35,662 nt of DNA from Acidimicrobiaceae bacterium (GCA_947450115.1 CANFUE010000017.1:1-35662), one strand, 5' to 3'. Counted from the first letter of the stretch, positions 1 to 7,592 are shown. Numbers and translations are program-made. Notes: generated by a model from the letters alone, not told the origin.

Positions 1-26
1 AGAAATCGTTGTTGTGTCATGCCCCA

Positions 27-959
27 TCATTCCGCAGTAATTGCTTCAGCAACGGGTTGGACGCTGGCATTACGCGTGCGTACCACTACCCCCACTGCAA
101 TCAGCATTACGACGGCGCCCACCACCTGCAGTGTCTGCATGGATTGGCTATAAATGATCCAAGCACCCGCCATGGAAATAGCTGGGCTCAACAAGTTAAT
201 GAGCGACACCAGGGTGATGTCGAGATAACGCGTGGCCCAAGTGATGAGTGTGTGCCCAATGAGACCAGGAACAACTACTTGTGCGGCAATGAGCCACCAG
301 TCATTGCCATTGACCTGTGCGAAGTCGGCGCCAACGATGATTGCCAAGGGAACAATGACCAAGGTTGCAACAAGAAAGACTGCTGCCAAGAACGACCCAG
401 CATGAGTACCCGAATCACGTGCCTTTTTTGCGGCAACAAAGTAACTGCTCCACACCACCAAGTTGATAAGCGCATAGATATCGCCGCTGAGGCCGGCTGC
501 ACTATTTGCCTGCGCTGCAAACACCACCATGCTGACGCCACCTAGGGCAACTACGCACATACAGATGCGCAACACAGTGGGGCGCTCACCAAAGAGGCGT
601 GGGGCAACGAGCAACATGAGAACTGGCTGCAATGCAGAGATGAGTGTTGCATTGGCAATGGACGTGTGCTGAAACGACATGAAGCCGGTGAGCATTGAAA
701 CAGCGAAAAGCACTCCAGGGACAACACACTTTTTCACCATGGCCACCGTGAGGCGACCACCCGACATGTAAGCCGACACGGTCATTACCGGAACGGAAAG
801 AACTAGCCGAATAGGAGTGAACGCAATAGCGGGTGCTGTAATACCGCGCACAAAGAGAGGCCCGACGCTCCAAGCAATGACAGCGGCTATGCATGCAAGC
901 AGCGCAAGTTCGTGTTGCGGACCATCAGTTTCGTGATGGGTTTCTTTATGGCGTGGCAC
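27..959 (-). CDS. EamA/DMT-family transporter, probable metabolite exporter
   Basis: A 310-residue, very hydrophobic protein with about ten predicted membrane helices in two homologous halves, the size and layout of EamA (drug/metabolite transporter) proteins. Such carriers sit in the cytoplasmic membrane and usually export amino acids or other small metabolites; the substrate cannot be read from sequence. The start is a GTG overlapping the TAG stop of the upstream small gene (TAGTG), which suggests translational coupling. The first 15 or so residues are His-rich and hydrophilic, and the first helix begins near residue 17. It is the last gene of the metX cluster in this window, so export of a methionine-pathway compound is conceivable but only inferred. 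The family call is firm and the function open. Confidence 0.85.
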   Translation of the reverse strand: MPRHKETHHETDGPQHELALLACIAAVIAWSVGPLFVRGITAPAIAFTPIRLVLSVPVMTVSAYMSGGRLTVAMVKKCVVPGVLFAVSMLTGFMSFQHTSIANATLISALQPVLMLLVAPRLFGERPTVLRICMCVVALGGVSMVVFAAQANSAAGLSGDIYALINLVVWSSYFVAAKKARDSGTHAGSFLAAVFLVATLVIVPLAIIVGADFAQVNGNDWWLIAAQVVVPGLIGHTLITWATRYLDITLVSLINLLSPAISMAGAWIIYSQSMQTLQVVGAVVMLIAVGVVVRTRNASVQPVAEAITAE

Positions 960-1183
960 TATTTCTTACTGTCGCCTGCAAGATTCACGCGCAATACAAG
1001 TACGCCGTCTTCAATAGACACGTCCGCATCGCCGATAATTGCGAAATCTTGAAAGTCGGTTTGCGCTTGTGTAAGAAAAGCTTGACGCTCTTCGCCAGCT
1101 ACTGGCGGCAGGGGGCGACGTTTCACCGATGCTGCTCGCTCTTTAAAGCGTGCGATCATTTCATTGGGGTCAAATGCTGCCAT
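959..1183 (-). CDS. Small hypothetical protein (74 aa)
   Basis: A soluble 74-residue protein that I do not recognise. The N-terminal half is basic and helical-looking (about residues 5-25, with several Arg and Lys), followed by a short Pro-rich link and a C-terminal half of alternating hydrophobic residues that reads like two or three beta strands. It lies 24 bases after the single-helix membrane protein and its stop codon overlaps the start of the EamA transporter, so it is probably co-transcribed with metX. There is no clear Shine-Dalgarno sequence before its ATG. Support comes from the tight operon packing and a frame free of competing genes. Confidence 0.6.
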   Translation of the reverse strand: MAAFDPNEMIARFKERAASVKRRPLPPVAGEERQAFLTQAQTDFQDFAIIGDADVSIEDGVLVLRVNLAGDSKK

Positions 1184-1207
1184 GCAACAAAATTACAACG
1201 TTTAACG

Positions 1208-1576
1208 CTAAAGAAGTGGATCTACCGTTGTCAGAGGCGATGGAGTTTCCACCGCTGATTCATCTTCGCGCTCAATAAGCCGCGGCTTCTTTTCTTTTTT
1301 CACCCGAATGTCGGGCGCAACGTTGACCGGTTCATGTTCAAGTGCAACCGAGATCACTTCTTCCTTGCTTGCTGGTCGCACCATGTTGAGCAAAAATGCA
1401 CGGTCGACGCCTTTGCTTTTCAGATAGGCGCGCTCGCTCATGATTTCAAGTGGGGCAAGCGCTTCAGGCTCTGGCCGCGAGGTGCGCCAAAACCAAATGG
1501 TGAGCCCGAAGAGACCAATACCGCCCAAAATGAGCACTGCAGAAATCACAGTGACAATGCCAACGGTTGCGAACAT
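1208..1576 (-). CDS. Hypothetical single-pass membrane protein (122 aa)
   Basis: The protein starts with a hydrophobic helix at about residues 4-30, ending in WFWRTSRPEPE, which predicts an N-terminal membrane anchor with a cytoplasmic, charged tail (positive-inside Arg). The tail contains a KEEVISVALEHEP-type stretch and a Lys/Arg/Glu-rich segment near residues 90-105, probably disordered. The family is not recognised. It begins 9 bases after the metX stop, so the two are probably co-transcribed; no good ribosome binding site is visible, which fits translational coupling. Confidence 0.65.
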   Translation of the reverse strand: MFATVGIVTVISAVLILGGIGLFGLTIWFWRTSRPEPEALAPLEIMSERAYLKSKGVDRAFLLNMVRPASKEEVISVALEHEPVNVAPDIRVKKEKKPRLIEREDESAVETPSPLTTVDPLL

Positions 1577-1585
1577 ATGAAGATG

Positions 1586-2779
1586 CTAGTGGAGGCGGCT
1601 GAACAAGCCGCGAAGTGCAGCACTCACCTGATCGAACTCGATGAGAAATGCGTCATGACCATGTGGCGAATCGATTTCGACATAGTCACAAGTGCCACCA
1701 GAGGATTCCAAAATGTCACGTATTTGGCGTTGTTGGTAAGACGGATACAAAATATCGCTCCAGATACCCACCGACACCACAGGCACCTGAATGCGAGCCA
1801 TGGCCGCCTCTACCCCGCCACGCCCGCGCCCGACGTCGTGAAGGTCCATTGCTTTACCAATGATGAGGTAACTGTTTGCATCGAAACGACGAATGAGTTT
1901 GTCGCCATGATGATCGAGATAGCGCTCTACTTCGAAGCGATCCCACATTTCAATGCCGCTTTTATCGGCATTGCCATCGGCAAGTTCACGACCAAACTTT
2001 TCAGAAAAAATATTGTCGCTGCGGAAGGTCACCTGTGCAACCATGCGCGCAATAGCAAGCCCCTCCCATGGGCCCTCCCCTGGAGCGGCACCGTAATAGT
2101 CGCCGTTTCTCCACAATGGGTCGAGACGAATGGATCGACGACCTATAACGCCCCACGCAATTTGCTGCGCAGTAGCTTGCGCACACGTTGCAATAGGAAC
2201 CAGTGAACGCACGCGATCGGGGAACATGATTCCCCATTCCAAAACTTGCATGCCGCCCATTGACCCGCCAATGACGCTTTGCCATACGCGAATACCGAGG
2301 TGGTCAGAGAGGCGAGCTTGCGCACGCACCATGTCGCGAATTGTGACGACAGGAAAACGCGAGCCATAAGGCAAACCATCATCAGGATGAAGAGAAGCCG
2401 GGCCGGTACTTCCCTGGCAACCACCAAGAACATTGGTGCACACCACAAACCACACGTTGGTATCGATAGCAAGACCAGGGCCAATGAGTGACTCCCACCA
2501 GCCAGGCGTGGGGTGTCCGTCGGTTGCGCGCCCTGCAGCATGGCTATCGCCCGTCCAGGCGTGACACAGCAAAATGGCATTGCTCGCGTCGCTGTTGAGC
2601 GTGCCCCACGTTTCGTAGGCAATGGTAACTTCGCTCAATGTTGCACCAACATCGAGTTGCACTTTGCGGTCTGTAGGCAAGGTAAAAAACTGTCGATGTC
2701 CTGGATGTTGGCTTAGATGCCACGCACCCGTTGCGGGATAGTCGCGTGCAGCGGTGTAGTAGTTATCTCCTGGTCGCAT
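1586..2779 (-). CDS. metX: Homoserine O-acetyltransferase (MetX)
   Basis: Acylates homoserine, normally with acetyl-CoA, the first committed step of methionine synthesis by direct sulfhydrylation; acts in the cytoplasm. The alpha/beta-hydrolase fold is clear: the nucleophile elbow GGSMGGMQVLEW (Ser173), the Asp in GIWSDILYP (Asp342) and the His in SPHGHDAFL (His375) form the triad. An open frame extends to 2830, but the ATG at 2779 has a strong AAAGGAG site just upstream and gives 397 residues, close to the family norm. A SAM-clan riboswitch with a terminator lies directly upstream, which independently supports a methionine role. Whether acetyl- or succinyl-CoA is used cannot be settled here, since MetX relatives are known to have switched acyl donor. 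Confidence 0.95.
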   Translation of the reverse strand: MRPGDNYYTAARDYPATGAWHLSQHPGHRQFFTLPTDRKVQLDVGATLSEVTIAYETWGTLNSDASNAILLCHAWTGDSHAAGRATDGHPTPGWWESLIGPGLAIDTNVWFVVCTNVLGGCQGSTGPASLHPDDGLPYGSRFPVVTIRDMVRAQARLSDHLGIRVWQSVIGGSMGGMQVLEWGIMFPDRVRSLVPIATCAQATAQQIAWGVIGRRSIRLDPLWRNGDYYGAAPGEGPWEGLAIARMVAQVTFRSDNIFSEKFGRELADGNADKSGIEMWDRFEVERYLDHHGDKLIRRFDANSYLIIGKAMDLHDVGRGRGGVEAAMARIQVPVVSVGIWSDILYPSYQQRQIRDILESSGGTCDYVEIDSPHGHDAFLIEFDQVSAALRGLFSRLH

Positions 2780-2811
2780 GGCTCTCCTTTCCGCATCGGT
2801 GTTCACGTATA

Positions 2812-2846
2812 ACAAAAAACGCAACAACACGAGAAAGGGCCGTTGC
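2812..2846 (-). terminator. Intrinsic terminator (attenuator) in the metX leader
   Basis: On the minus strand, GCAACGGC (2846-2839) can pair with GTGTTGTTGC (eight pairs including two G-U), followed directly by GTTTTTTG. It lies between the SAM aptamer and the metX ribosome binding site, the position expected for a riboswitch-controlled attenuator. The stem is only moderately strong, consistent with a conditional rather than constitutive terminator. Confidence 0.65.
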
Positions 2847-2870
2847 TATAGGTACTTACGTACCTACAAC
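2842..2870 (-). promoter_or_regulatory. Antiterminator hairpin of the metX SAM switch
   Basis: Minus-strand GTTG (2870-2867) and TAGGTAC (2866-2860) pair with GTACCTA (2855-2849) and CAAC (2845-2842) around a GTAA loop, leaving a three-base bulge. The distal CAAC is also the 5' side of the terminator stem, and the proximal TTG is also the 3' side of aptamer P1. The three helices are therefore mutually exclusive in the way expected of a transcriptional OFF switch. Pairings are by eye. Confidence 0.65.
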
Positions 2871-2951
2871 CACATCCCCGCTTCAGAGAAGCGAGTTGGC
2901 ACCGTGGACCTACCCCGGTTGCCGGACCCCAATGGTCACTCATGATGTTTG
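2868..2951 (-). promoter_or_regulatory. SAM-clan riboswitch aptamer (SAM-IV / SAM-I-IV-like) controlling metX
   Basis: Reading the minus strand, the core contains CATGAGTGACC, then CCGGCAACC, then CACGGTGCCAACTCG, in the order of the SAM-I/SAM-IV clan core. Pairings I can draw: P1, ACATC (2948-2944) with GATGT (2876-2872), plus CAA (2951-2949) with TTG (2869-2867) across a two-base bulge; P2, GACC with GGTC around a small loop; P3, ACCG with CGGT; and a perfect six-pair hairpin CGCTTC-TCT-GAAGCG. P2 is short and shows no obvious kink-turn, which argues against classical SAM-I. Binding of SAM should stabilise P1 and switch metX off. The exact subclass needs a covariance model. The transcript start and promoter are not clear; TAACCT and TACATT are weak -10 candidates just upstream. 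Confidence 0.82.
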
Positions 2952-2993
2952 AATGTAGGTTACCGTGAGATGCCAACATTGGTGAGGATCTTT

Positions 2994-3728
2994 ATGACAG
3001 ACGCTGCTGGTTATTCCAATTACCTCACGCCACTTGCCGAAACACGTGCCACCCCAGGAACCCAGTACGGCACCTTTGCGATAGCCCCCATAGCAGCCGG
3101 AACCATTGTGGTTACCTTTGGCGGCAGCGAAATGAACCGTCGTCACTTCAATACATTCCCCGACGAACGTCGGTCGCGTTCCCTTCAAATAGAGCTCGAC
3201 AGCTTTCTACTTGGCCCCGCTGAACGCCAACTCGGTGACGCGGTGAACCACTCATGCGAACCCAATTGCGGAATGGGCAATGCCACTCAGCTCGTTGCCA
3301 TGCAGAACATTTCCGCAGGTGAAGAAATCAGCTTTGACTATGCGATGTCTGATGCTTCTAATTACGACGAATTTACCTGCATCTGCGGCTCGTCGCTTTG
3401 CCGCGGGAACATCACTTCACACGACTGGAAACTGCCAGAGCTACAACAGCGCTATAACGGATACTTCTCGCCATACATCGTGCGCAAAATAAAAGCACAT
3501 GAAAAAGCACACCAGTTGCGCAAAAGTGAAGCAGAAGAACTACTGAGGAACTACGACTCAGACCCACGTGGTTCTCTCACAAAAGCACTTCGTGTTACTT
3601 CTGGTTACAGCAATAGCTCATTTGAGATTTTATATTCACTGCTTGACCTTGCCGCAATGGGCGCACACAATGAAGACGACGTGGTGAAGTACCTCAACGA
3701 GATGCGCGTTTACCCCAAGAGTGGTTGA
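2994..3728 (+). CDS. SET domain-containing protein lysine methyltransferase
   Basis: A 244-residue protein with a compact SET domain and a post-SET zinc site. It has GTFA near residue 27, NHSCEPNCG at 85-93 (the pseudoknot motif that binds SAM), GEEISFDYA at 109-117 with the catalytic-type Tyr, and CICGSSLC at 129-136. Cys88 plus Cys129, Cys131 and Cys136 can form the post-SET zinc cluster of eukaryotic-style enzymes. The family transfers methyl groups from SAM to protein lysines; the bacterial substrate is unknown. The C-terminal 100 residues are helical and charged. The ATG at 2994 is preferred over TTG 2949 and ATG 2970 because GGTGAGG sits six bases before it. It is divergent from the SAM riboswitch and its 3' end overlaps the next gene by 19 bases. 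Confidence 0.88.
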   Translation: MTDAAGYSNYLTPLAETRATPGTQYGTFAIAPIAAGTIVVTFGGSEMNRRHFNTFPDERRSRSLQIELDSFLLGPAERQLGDAVNHSCEPNCGMGNATQLVAMQNISAGEEISFDYAMSDASNYDEFTCICGSSLCRGNITSHDWKLPELQQRYNGYFSPYIVRKIKAHEKAHQLRKSEAEELLRNYDSDPRGSLTKALRVTSGYSNSSFEILYSLLDLAAMGAHNEDDVVKYLNEMRVYPKSG

Positions 3729-4237
3729 GCGAACTTCACTTTTTGATCGAATCCCACTTCATCGGGCAAAAATCCGTTGCGGTCGGGCCATAACAACTGA
3801 ACAACAGAAAATGGCTTCGCCTTGTGCCATGCAGTAGCTGTTGCGAAAAGGCTTCCCCACTGCAACAACGACACCGGAACAAACTTCGCACGTTGCTCGC
3901 CATCGAATAGCCCCAAAATTTCGGCGCCAATTTCGATAGTGTTGCCAGCAGCAACTACATCAACCACTAAGTCAAAGAGGCCCTTGCAGGCAACCGGGGT
4001 GAGCCCACACACCACCACGTTGGGGAAAGCGGTGACCTCTGTGAAATTAACTGTGTAGGAATACGAAGGAAACGGCGCTCCGCCAGCAGTTACGAACGAG
4101 CCAGGGTCTACAGATTCCATGGCCCAACCAAAGGTGTCGACCATCCACTCAATTTTTTCCATGTGAGGAATATGGAAGTTCGGCAATTCGATATGAGCAG
4201 GGTCTTTGCTTGATGATGTGGCGTCTTGCACCATCAC
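3710..4237 (-). CDS. DUF4262 domain-containing protein
   Basis: A 175-residue soluble protein that resembles the DUF4262 family: PSYSYTVNFTEV, then FPNVVVCGL, a central helix, a segment ending in GEQRAKFVPVS, and the typical end VQLLWPDRNGFLPDEVGFD. The function of the family is unknown. The first 25 residues are probably a non-conserved extension, and an internal ATG at residue 26 (MEKIEWMVD) is an alternative start. It is convergent with and overlaps the SET gene by 19 bases, and its start is a few tens of bases from the divergent SURF1 gene. I infer no functional link to either neighbour. Confidence 0.75.
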   Translation of the reverse strand: MMVQDATSSSKDPAHIELPNFHIPHMEKIEWMVDTFGWAMESVDPGSFVTAGGAPFPSYSYTVNFTEVTAFPNVVVCGLTPVACKGLFDLVVDVVAAGNTIEIGAEILGLFDGEQRAKFVPVSLLQWGSLFATATAWHKAKPFSVVQLLWPDRNGFLPDEVGFDQKVKFAQPLLG

Positions 4238-4270
4238 AAACTAGCGTGAAGTGCAGTGAAGAATCATCTG

Positions 4271-5035
4271 ATGTTGCGCACATTTCTTCGTCCGAAATGG
4301 CTACTAACCCACCTTCTTGTCATTGTTCTTGTGTTCGTCATGATGTCGCTATCAATGTGGCAATTTCGCCGCCTCGACGAGCGCAAAACATTCAATGCGG
4401 GGCTGCGGGCCAATACCACTCAGGCCATTGTCCCTATTGAAAAACTTGCGCTCAATATTCCTCATGACGCCAATAAAATTCAATGGCGTCGAGTAGTTGT
4501 TCGTGGCACCTTTCGGCCAGGTGCTGAAGTCACTATTTTGAATCGCAGCCAAGATGGGTCGGCAGGTATCGATGCGGCTACCCCACTTGATTTCACTATG
4601 GGCGGCAAAACATATGCGGTCATCGTTGACCGTGGGTTTGTTCCACTCGCAACCCTCATGCCAAAGCCTCCTCACGGCGAGGTTGAAGTAATTGGCCGTA
4701 TTCGCCTTTCTCAAGAGCACCGCATCGGATCGCTGAGCGACCCTCCAACTGGCGTACTCACCGAAGCACAACATCTCGATGTCAAACGACTCAGTAAGCA
4801 ATCACAAGCTAATACACAGCAAATAGTGCTGCCGTTCTATCTCGACTTACTAGAGTCGCCGCAAATTACAACGGGTTTGCCGGCACGAGTCGCGAGCCCA
4901 CAAACCGATAATGGCCCTCACTTGTCGTATGCCATTCAATGGATTTTATTTAGCCTCTGCGCAATTGGTGGCTGGGTTATTTTGGTGAAGCGGGCATTGC
5001 GTGCTTTAAAGCCAGCTTCAATTGACGTTGAGTGA
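4271..5035 (+). CDS. SURF1 family protein (cytochrome oxidase assembly)
   Basis: Members of this family help assemble haem-copper cytochrome c oxidase in the cytoplasmic membrane. The protein has the two-helix SURF1 plan. A first membrane helix (about residues 12-32) is followed by the signature WQFRRLDERK, then an extracytoplasmic domain with WRRVVVRGTF and VIVDRGFVP, and a second helix after SYAIQW near the C-terminus. About 254 residues is normal. An in-frame GTG at 4256 is an alternative start; neither has a strong Shine-Dalgarno sequence. No oxidase subunit is nearby. Its last 59 bases overlap the convergent unknown gene at 4977-5348, which is unusual. Confidence 0.87.
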   Translation: MLRTFLRPKWLLTHLLVIVLVFVMMSLSMWQFRRLDERKTFNAGLRANTTQAIVPIEKLALNIPHDANKIQWRRVVVRGTFRPGAEVTILNRSQDGSAGIDAATPLDFTMGGKTYAVIVDRGFVPLATLMPKPPHGEVEVIGRIRLSQEHRIGSLSDPPTGVLTEAQHLDVKRLSKQSQANTQQIVLPFYLDLLESPQITTGLPARVASPQTDNGPHLSYAIQWILFSLCAIGGWVILVKRALRALKPASIDVE

Positions 5036-5348
5036 AGTTGCTTGCAAAAGCAATTGATAAAACTCCAGCAACCTGCAATGCGAGTTCGCCAGAGGGAGCA
5101 CCCCGAACAATTGCAATGCGTGCTTGATACTTTTTGCCATCGTATGCAATAGCCCGAATAGCAACGGTTTCTTCTAGCCATTTATTGATGTTTGACAGCA
5201 CACAAACATCGACATTGACGCTGCGCAAAGCTGCGGCAAACTCTTCAGCATGTGGATCATTTGCCGACAACAAAATCTCGTGGGTTTCAAAGCCGGGCTT
5301 ACGCCATTCACGATGTCGTGATTTACGAAATAAACGAAATATTGACAT
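4977..5348 (-). CDS. Hypothetical protein (123 aa), end of the moxR operon
   Basis: The family is not recognised. The protein is soluble, with a very basic start (SIFRLFRKSRHREWRK), then alternating strands and helices (EEFAAALRSVNVDVCVLSNINKW is helix-strand-like) and an IAIVRGAPSGELALQVAGVL segment followed by a C-terminal helix. It starts 19 bases after the GMC oxidoreductase stop and has AAAGG nine bases upstream of its ATG, so it is likely the last gene of that operon. The 3' end overlaps the coding end of SURF1 by 59 bases. Real expression is plausible from the start context but not certain. Confidence 0.6.
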   Translation of the reverse strand: MSIFRLFRKSRHREWRKPGFETHEILLSANDPHAEEFAAALRSVNVDVCVLSNINKWLEETVAIRAIAYDGKKYQARIAIVRGAPSGELALQVAGVLSIAFASNFTQRQLKLALKHAMPASPK

Positions 5349-5367
5349 TCAGTACGCCTTTCATCAT

Positions 5368-6780
5368 TTATCTCAGTTGCTGCGCAATGCCACGAGCGAT
5401 GCGACTTGCCACCATCATGGTAGGCAATTGTGTTGCTCCACGAGGAATGTCGGGGAAAACCGATGCGTCAGCTACCCATAGACCTTGAGCATTAAATACG
5501 GATCCCGAGGTGCTGACCGCGGCGTGTTCGCTTTCCACATTCCCCATTGCACAGGATCCCGACACGTGCGAGTAGGCGCCAAGTTGGCGCTGTACAAATT
5601 TTGCCATGCTTGCTTGGTCGTGGGCAAGCAGTTCATGCAGACGTGTTCCTGTGTTATCGACATAACACTCCACTACCAAACCACTCTCTTTGAGAGGTGC
5701 AAGAACATCGGAGGCCAAAATGATTGCTGCACGCATCGCTTCTGCATCGTCGTCGGTGGTGAGTGAACGTAATGATAATTCTGCTTTTTGATCTACTTCT
5801 TTCACAGAACCACGCGACGAAACTTTTGTTACCGCAGCCGCAAGTTGCGCAAACTGCATACCACTGCCGTTACTCGTAGCGTTGACCGGTAGAAGATGAA
5901 TATTGCTCTCTCCCATCGCCGAGGAAGCCACCACTAAAGAGGTCACTTCAGGGAGTGTTTCCTCTACGTTTTGCGCCATCTGGACAATGATGGACAACGA
6001 CGGATGATCTTGCAGGTTGCGCCCAATGGCGGGCCCGTAAAGGCCGCTTCGCAACAGAAGCAGTGGAGACCAAATTGCACCGGCACACATCACCACGGCA
6101 TCAAAATGCTCCTCAGTGCCATCGCCCAATGCAACTCCTTTGGCTACACCACCTTCCATCACCACTGCTTCTACTGTGCTGTGCGTACGCACCTCAAGAA
6201 GTGCAGCAGATTCTGCATTACGTAGCAGTGGAAGTACGTAGGCAGAAAAGGCGTCGAGACGTTGACCATCAACTACCGAAAGAGCAACCGACCCTGCCCC
6301 ATCAGCACAGGCCGCTCCGTGCTGCACGCCACTTGCACCCATCCGTAGCGCAACATCGACTACTTCGCGGGAGAACCTTCCCAAATCAACGCTTCGCGAC
6401 GAGCCCATATGCAGATTCTGGAATTCCTGACGTACAGAACTCCAGCCCCAACCTGTGCAGCCAAATATGCGCTCCCATTGGTTGTAGTCATCGGGACAAC
6501 CCCATGTTTGGACCATTGCATTAACTGAAGAGGTACCGCCGACACCTTTGCCCCGCACGTAAGGCAGTGCGCTATTCCCAGCATCGGTTACATCACTCGA
6601 ATGATCAAGTAATTGTTCTTCTGCGAGTGCATCGGAGAAATGAATTGAACTCCGCGCAGAGTGAAAGTCTTGAAGGCCAACACCTTGTTCAAAGAGAACA
6701 ACCCTGCAACCGGCATTGATGAGTCGATGTGTTGCCACACAACCAGCTGGCCCAGCACCGACGACGGCTATGCGAGACAT
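5368..6780 (-). CDS. GMC-family FAD-dependent oxidoreductase
   Basis: A 470-residue flavoprotein of the glucose-methanol-choline family, which oxidises alcohols or related substrates with FAD; the substrate is unknown. The N-terminal ADP-binding motif is VVGAGPAGCVATHRL, followed by an FAD Glu (LFEQG). The GMC signature region GVGGTSSVNAMVQTWG is near residues 75-92. The C-terminal domain has SHVSGSCAMG, giving the conserved active-site His, then ADASVFPDIP. The second active-site position, normally the Asn of a GN(T/L)NAPT motif, reads GATQLPT, so Asn is replaced by Ala. The length is at the short end of the family. It starts five bases after the SDR gene, so the two are co-expressed and may act in sequence. 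No signal peptide is seen. Confidence 0.88.
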   Translation of the reverse strand: MSRIAVVGAGPAGCVATHRLINAGCRVVLFEQGVGLQDFHSARSSIHFSDALAEEQLLDHSSDVTDAGNSALPYVRGKGVGGTSSVNAMVQTWGCPDDYNQWERIFGCTGWGWSSVRQEFQNLHMGSSRSVDLGRFSREVVDVALRMGASGVQHGAACADGAGSVALSVVDGQRLDAFSAYVLPLLRNAESAALLEVRTHSTVEAVVMEGGVAKGVALGDGTEEHFDAVVMCAGAIWSPLLLLRSGLYGPAIGRNLQDHPSLSIIVQMAQNVEETLPEVTSLVVASSAMGESNIHLLPVNATSNGSGMQFAQLAAAVTKVSSRGSVKEVDQKAELSLRSLTTDDDAEAMRAAIILASDVLAPLKESGLVVECYVDNTGTRLHELLAHDQASMAKFVQRQLGAYSHVSGSCAMGNVESEHAAVSTSGSVFNAQGLWVADASVFPDIPRGATQLPTMMVASRIARGIAQQLR

Positions 6781-6785
6781 GAGGC

Positions 6786-7592
6786 TTATTTACTATCGGC
6801 AGGTTTCTCTGCCAAACGCCGAGCGGCATCGGCGTAATGCAAAGGCGTCGGCAAACCATGAAGTGAAGCGCCGCCATCAACGCTCAAAGTTTGACCAGTG
6901 ACGAAGCGTGCCTCATCGCTACAAAAGAAATATGCGGCTTTGGCAATATCTTCACTTGCACCCATGTGTCGAACAGGCGTGAGTTCTGTGAGGGCCTGAA
7001 TGGCGTAGTCGACCTTGAATACGCGAGCGGTCATGGGAGTTTCAATGAGACCCGCTGCCACGCAGTTGAACCGCACTCCCTTTGGCCCATATTCAACAGC
7101 AGCAATTTTGGTTGCATATTCCACGCCGGCCTTAGAACTTCCATACGCCGCCAAACCAATGGCTGGGCTGTGTGCGGTTTGAGAAGAAATTGACAAAAAT
7201 GCACCACCACCAGAAGCTGCCATTGAGTTACCAAAGTGCTGCATGCAGTAAATGGCACCCGTAAATTGAACCGCCTGCATTGCCACAAGCTTCTCTGGAG
7301 TGAGTTCAGCAATTGGCGTACTTTGCTCGTAGCCAGCGCAGTTCACTGCAATATCAATACGCCCAAAATCTTTCTCAACATTCTGAATCAAAGCCACCAC
7401 GTCGTCGTTATTTGTAATGTCGCACTGGTAGCCCTTGCCGCCGACAGCCCCAGCAGCAGCATTGACCACATCGATGCGACGTGCCGCAATGGCAATTTGT
7501 GCTCCTTCACGATGAAACCGTTGGACGATTGCTTCACCGAAGCCTGAATGCCCACCGATGACAACTGCAACTTTTCCTGTCAATGCACCCAT
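6786..7592 (-). CDS. Short-chain dehydrogenase/reductase (SDR)
   Basis: A 268-residue classical SDR that oxidises or reduces a hydroxyl/keto group with NAD(P). The nucleotide motif is GGHSGFGEA near residues 13-21, NCAG (NNAG type) lies near 90, the catalytic Ser is in SISSQT, and the Tyr/Lys pair is in AYGSSKAG. The C-terminal part ends in FVTGQTLSVDGG, typical of the FabG-like subgroup. AARR after the second strand suggests preference for NADP, which is only an inference. A strong AAAGGAG site precedes the ATG. It sits between the phosphatase gene and the GMC oxidoreductase, and a two-step oxidation with the latter is plausible. Confidence 0.9.
   Translation of the reverse strand: MGALTGKVAVVIGGHSGFGEAIVQRFHREGAQIAIAARRIDVVNAAAGAVGGKGYQCDITNNDDVVALIQNVEKDFGRIDIAVNCAGYEQSTPIAELTPEKLVAMQAVQFTGAIYCMQHFGNSMAASGGGAFLSISSQTAHSPAIGLAAYGSSKAGVEYATKIAAVEYGPKGVRFNCVAAGLIETPMTARVFKVDYAIQALTELTPVRHMGASEDIAKAAYFFCSDEARFVTGQTLSVDGGASLHGLPTPLHYADAARRLAEKPADSK

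Noticed and set aside
1334-2206. 290-codon open frame on the plus strand opposite metX and its neighbour
   Set aside because: It is antisense to a certain MetX gene, has Cys/His-rich unnatural composition and no family features; it is a shadow frame.
2952-2977. Clear sigma70-type promoter for the metX leader
   Set aside because: TACATT and TAACCT are weak -10 candidates, but no -35 with proper spacing is present (TTGGCA is only 13 or 8 bases away), so no promoter feature is called.
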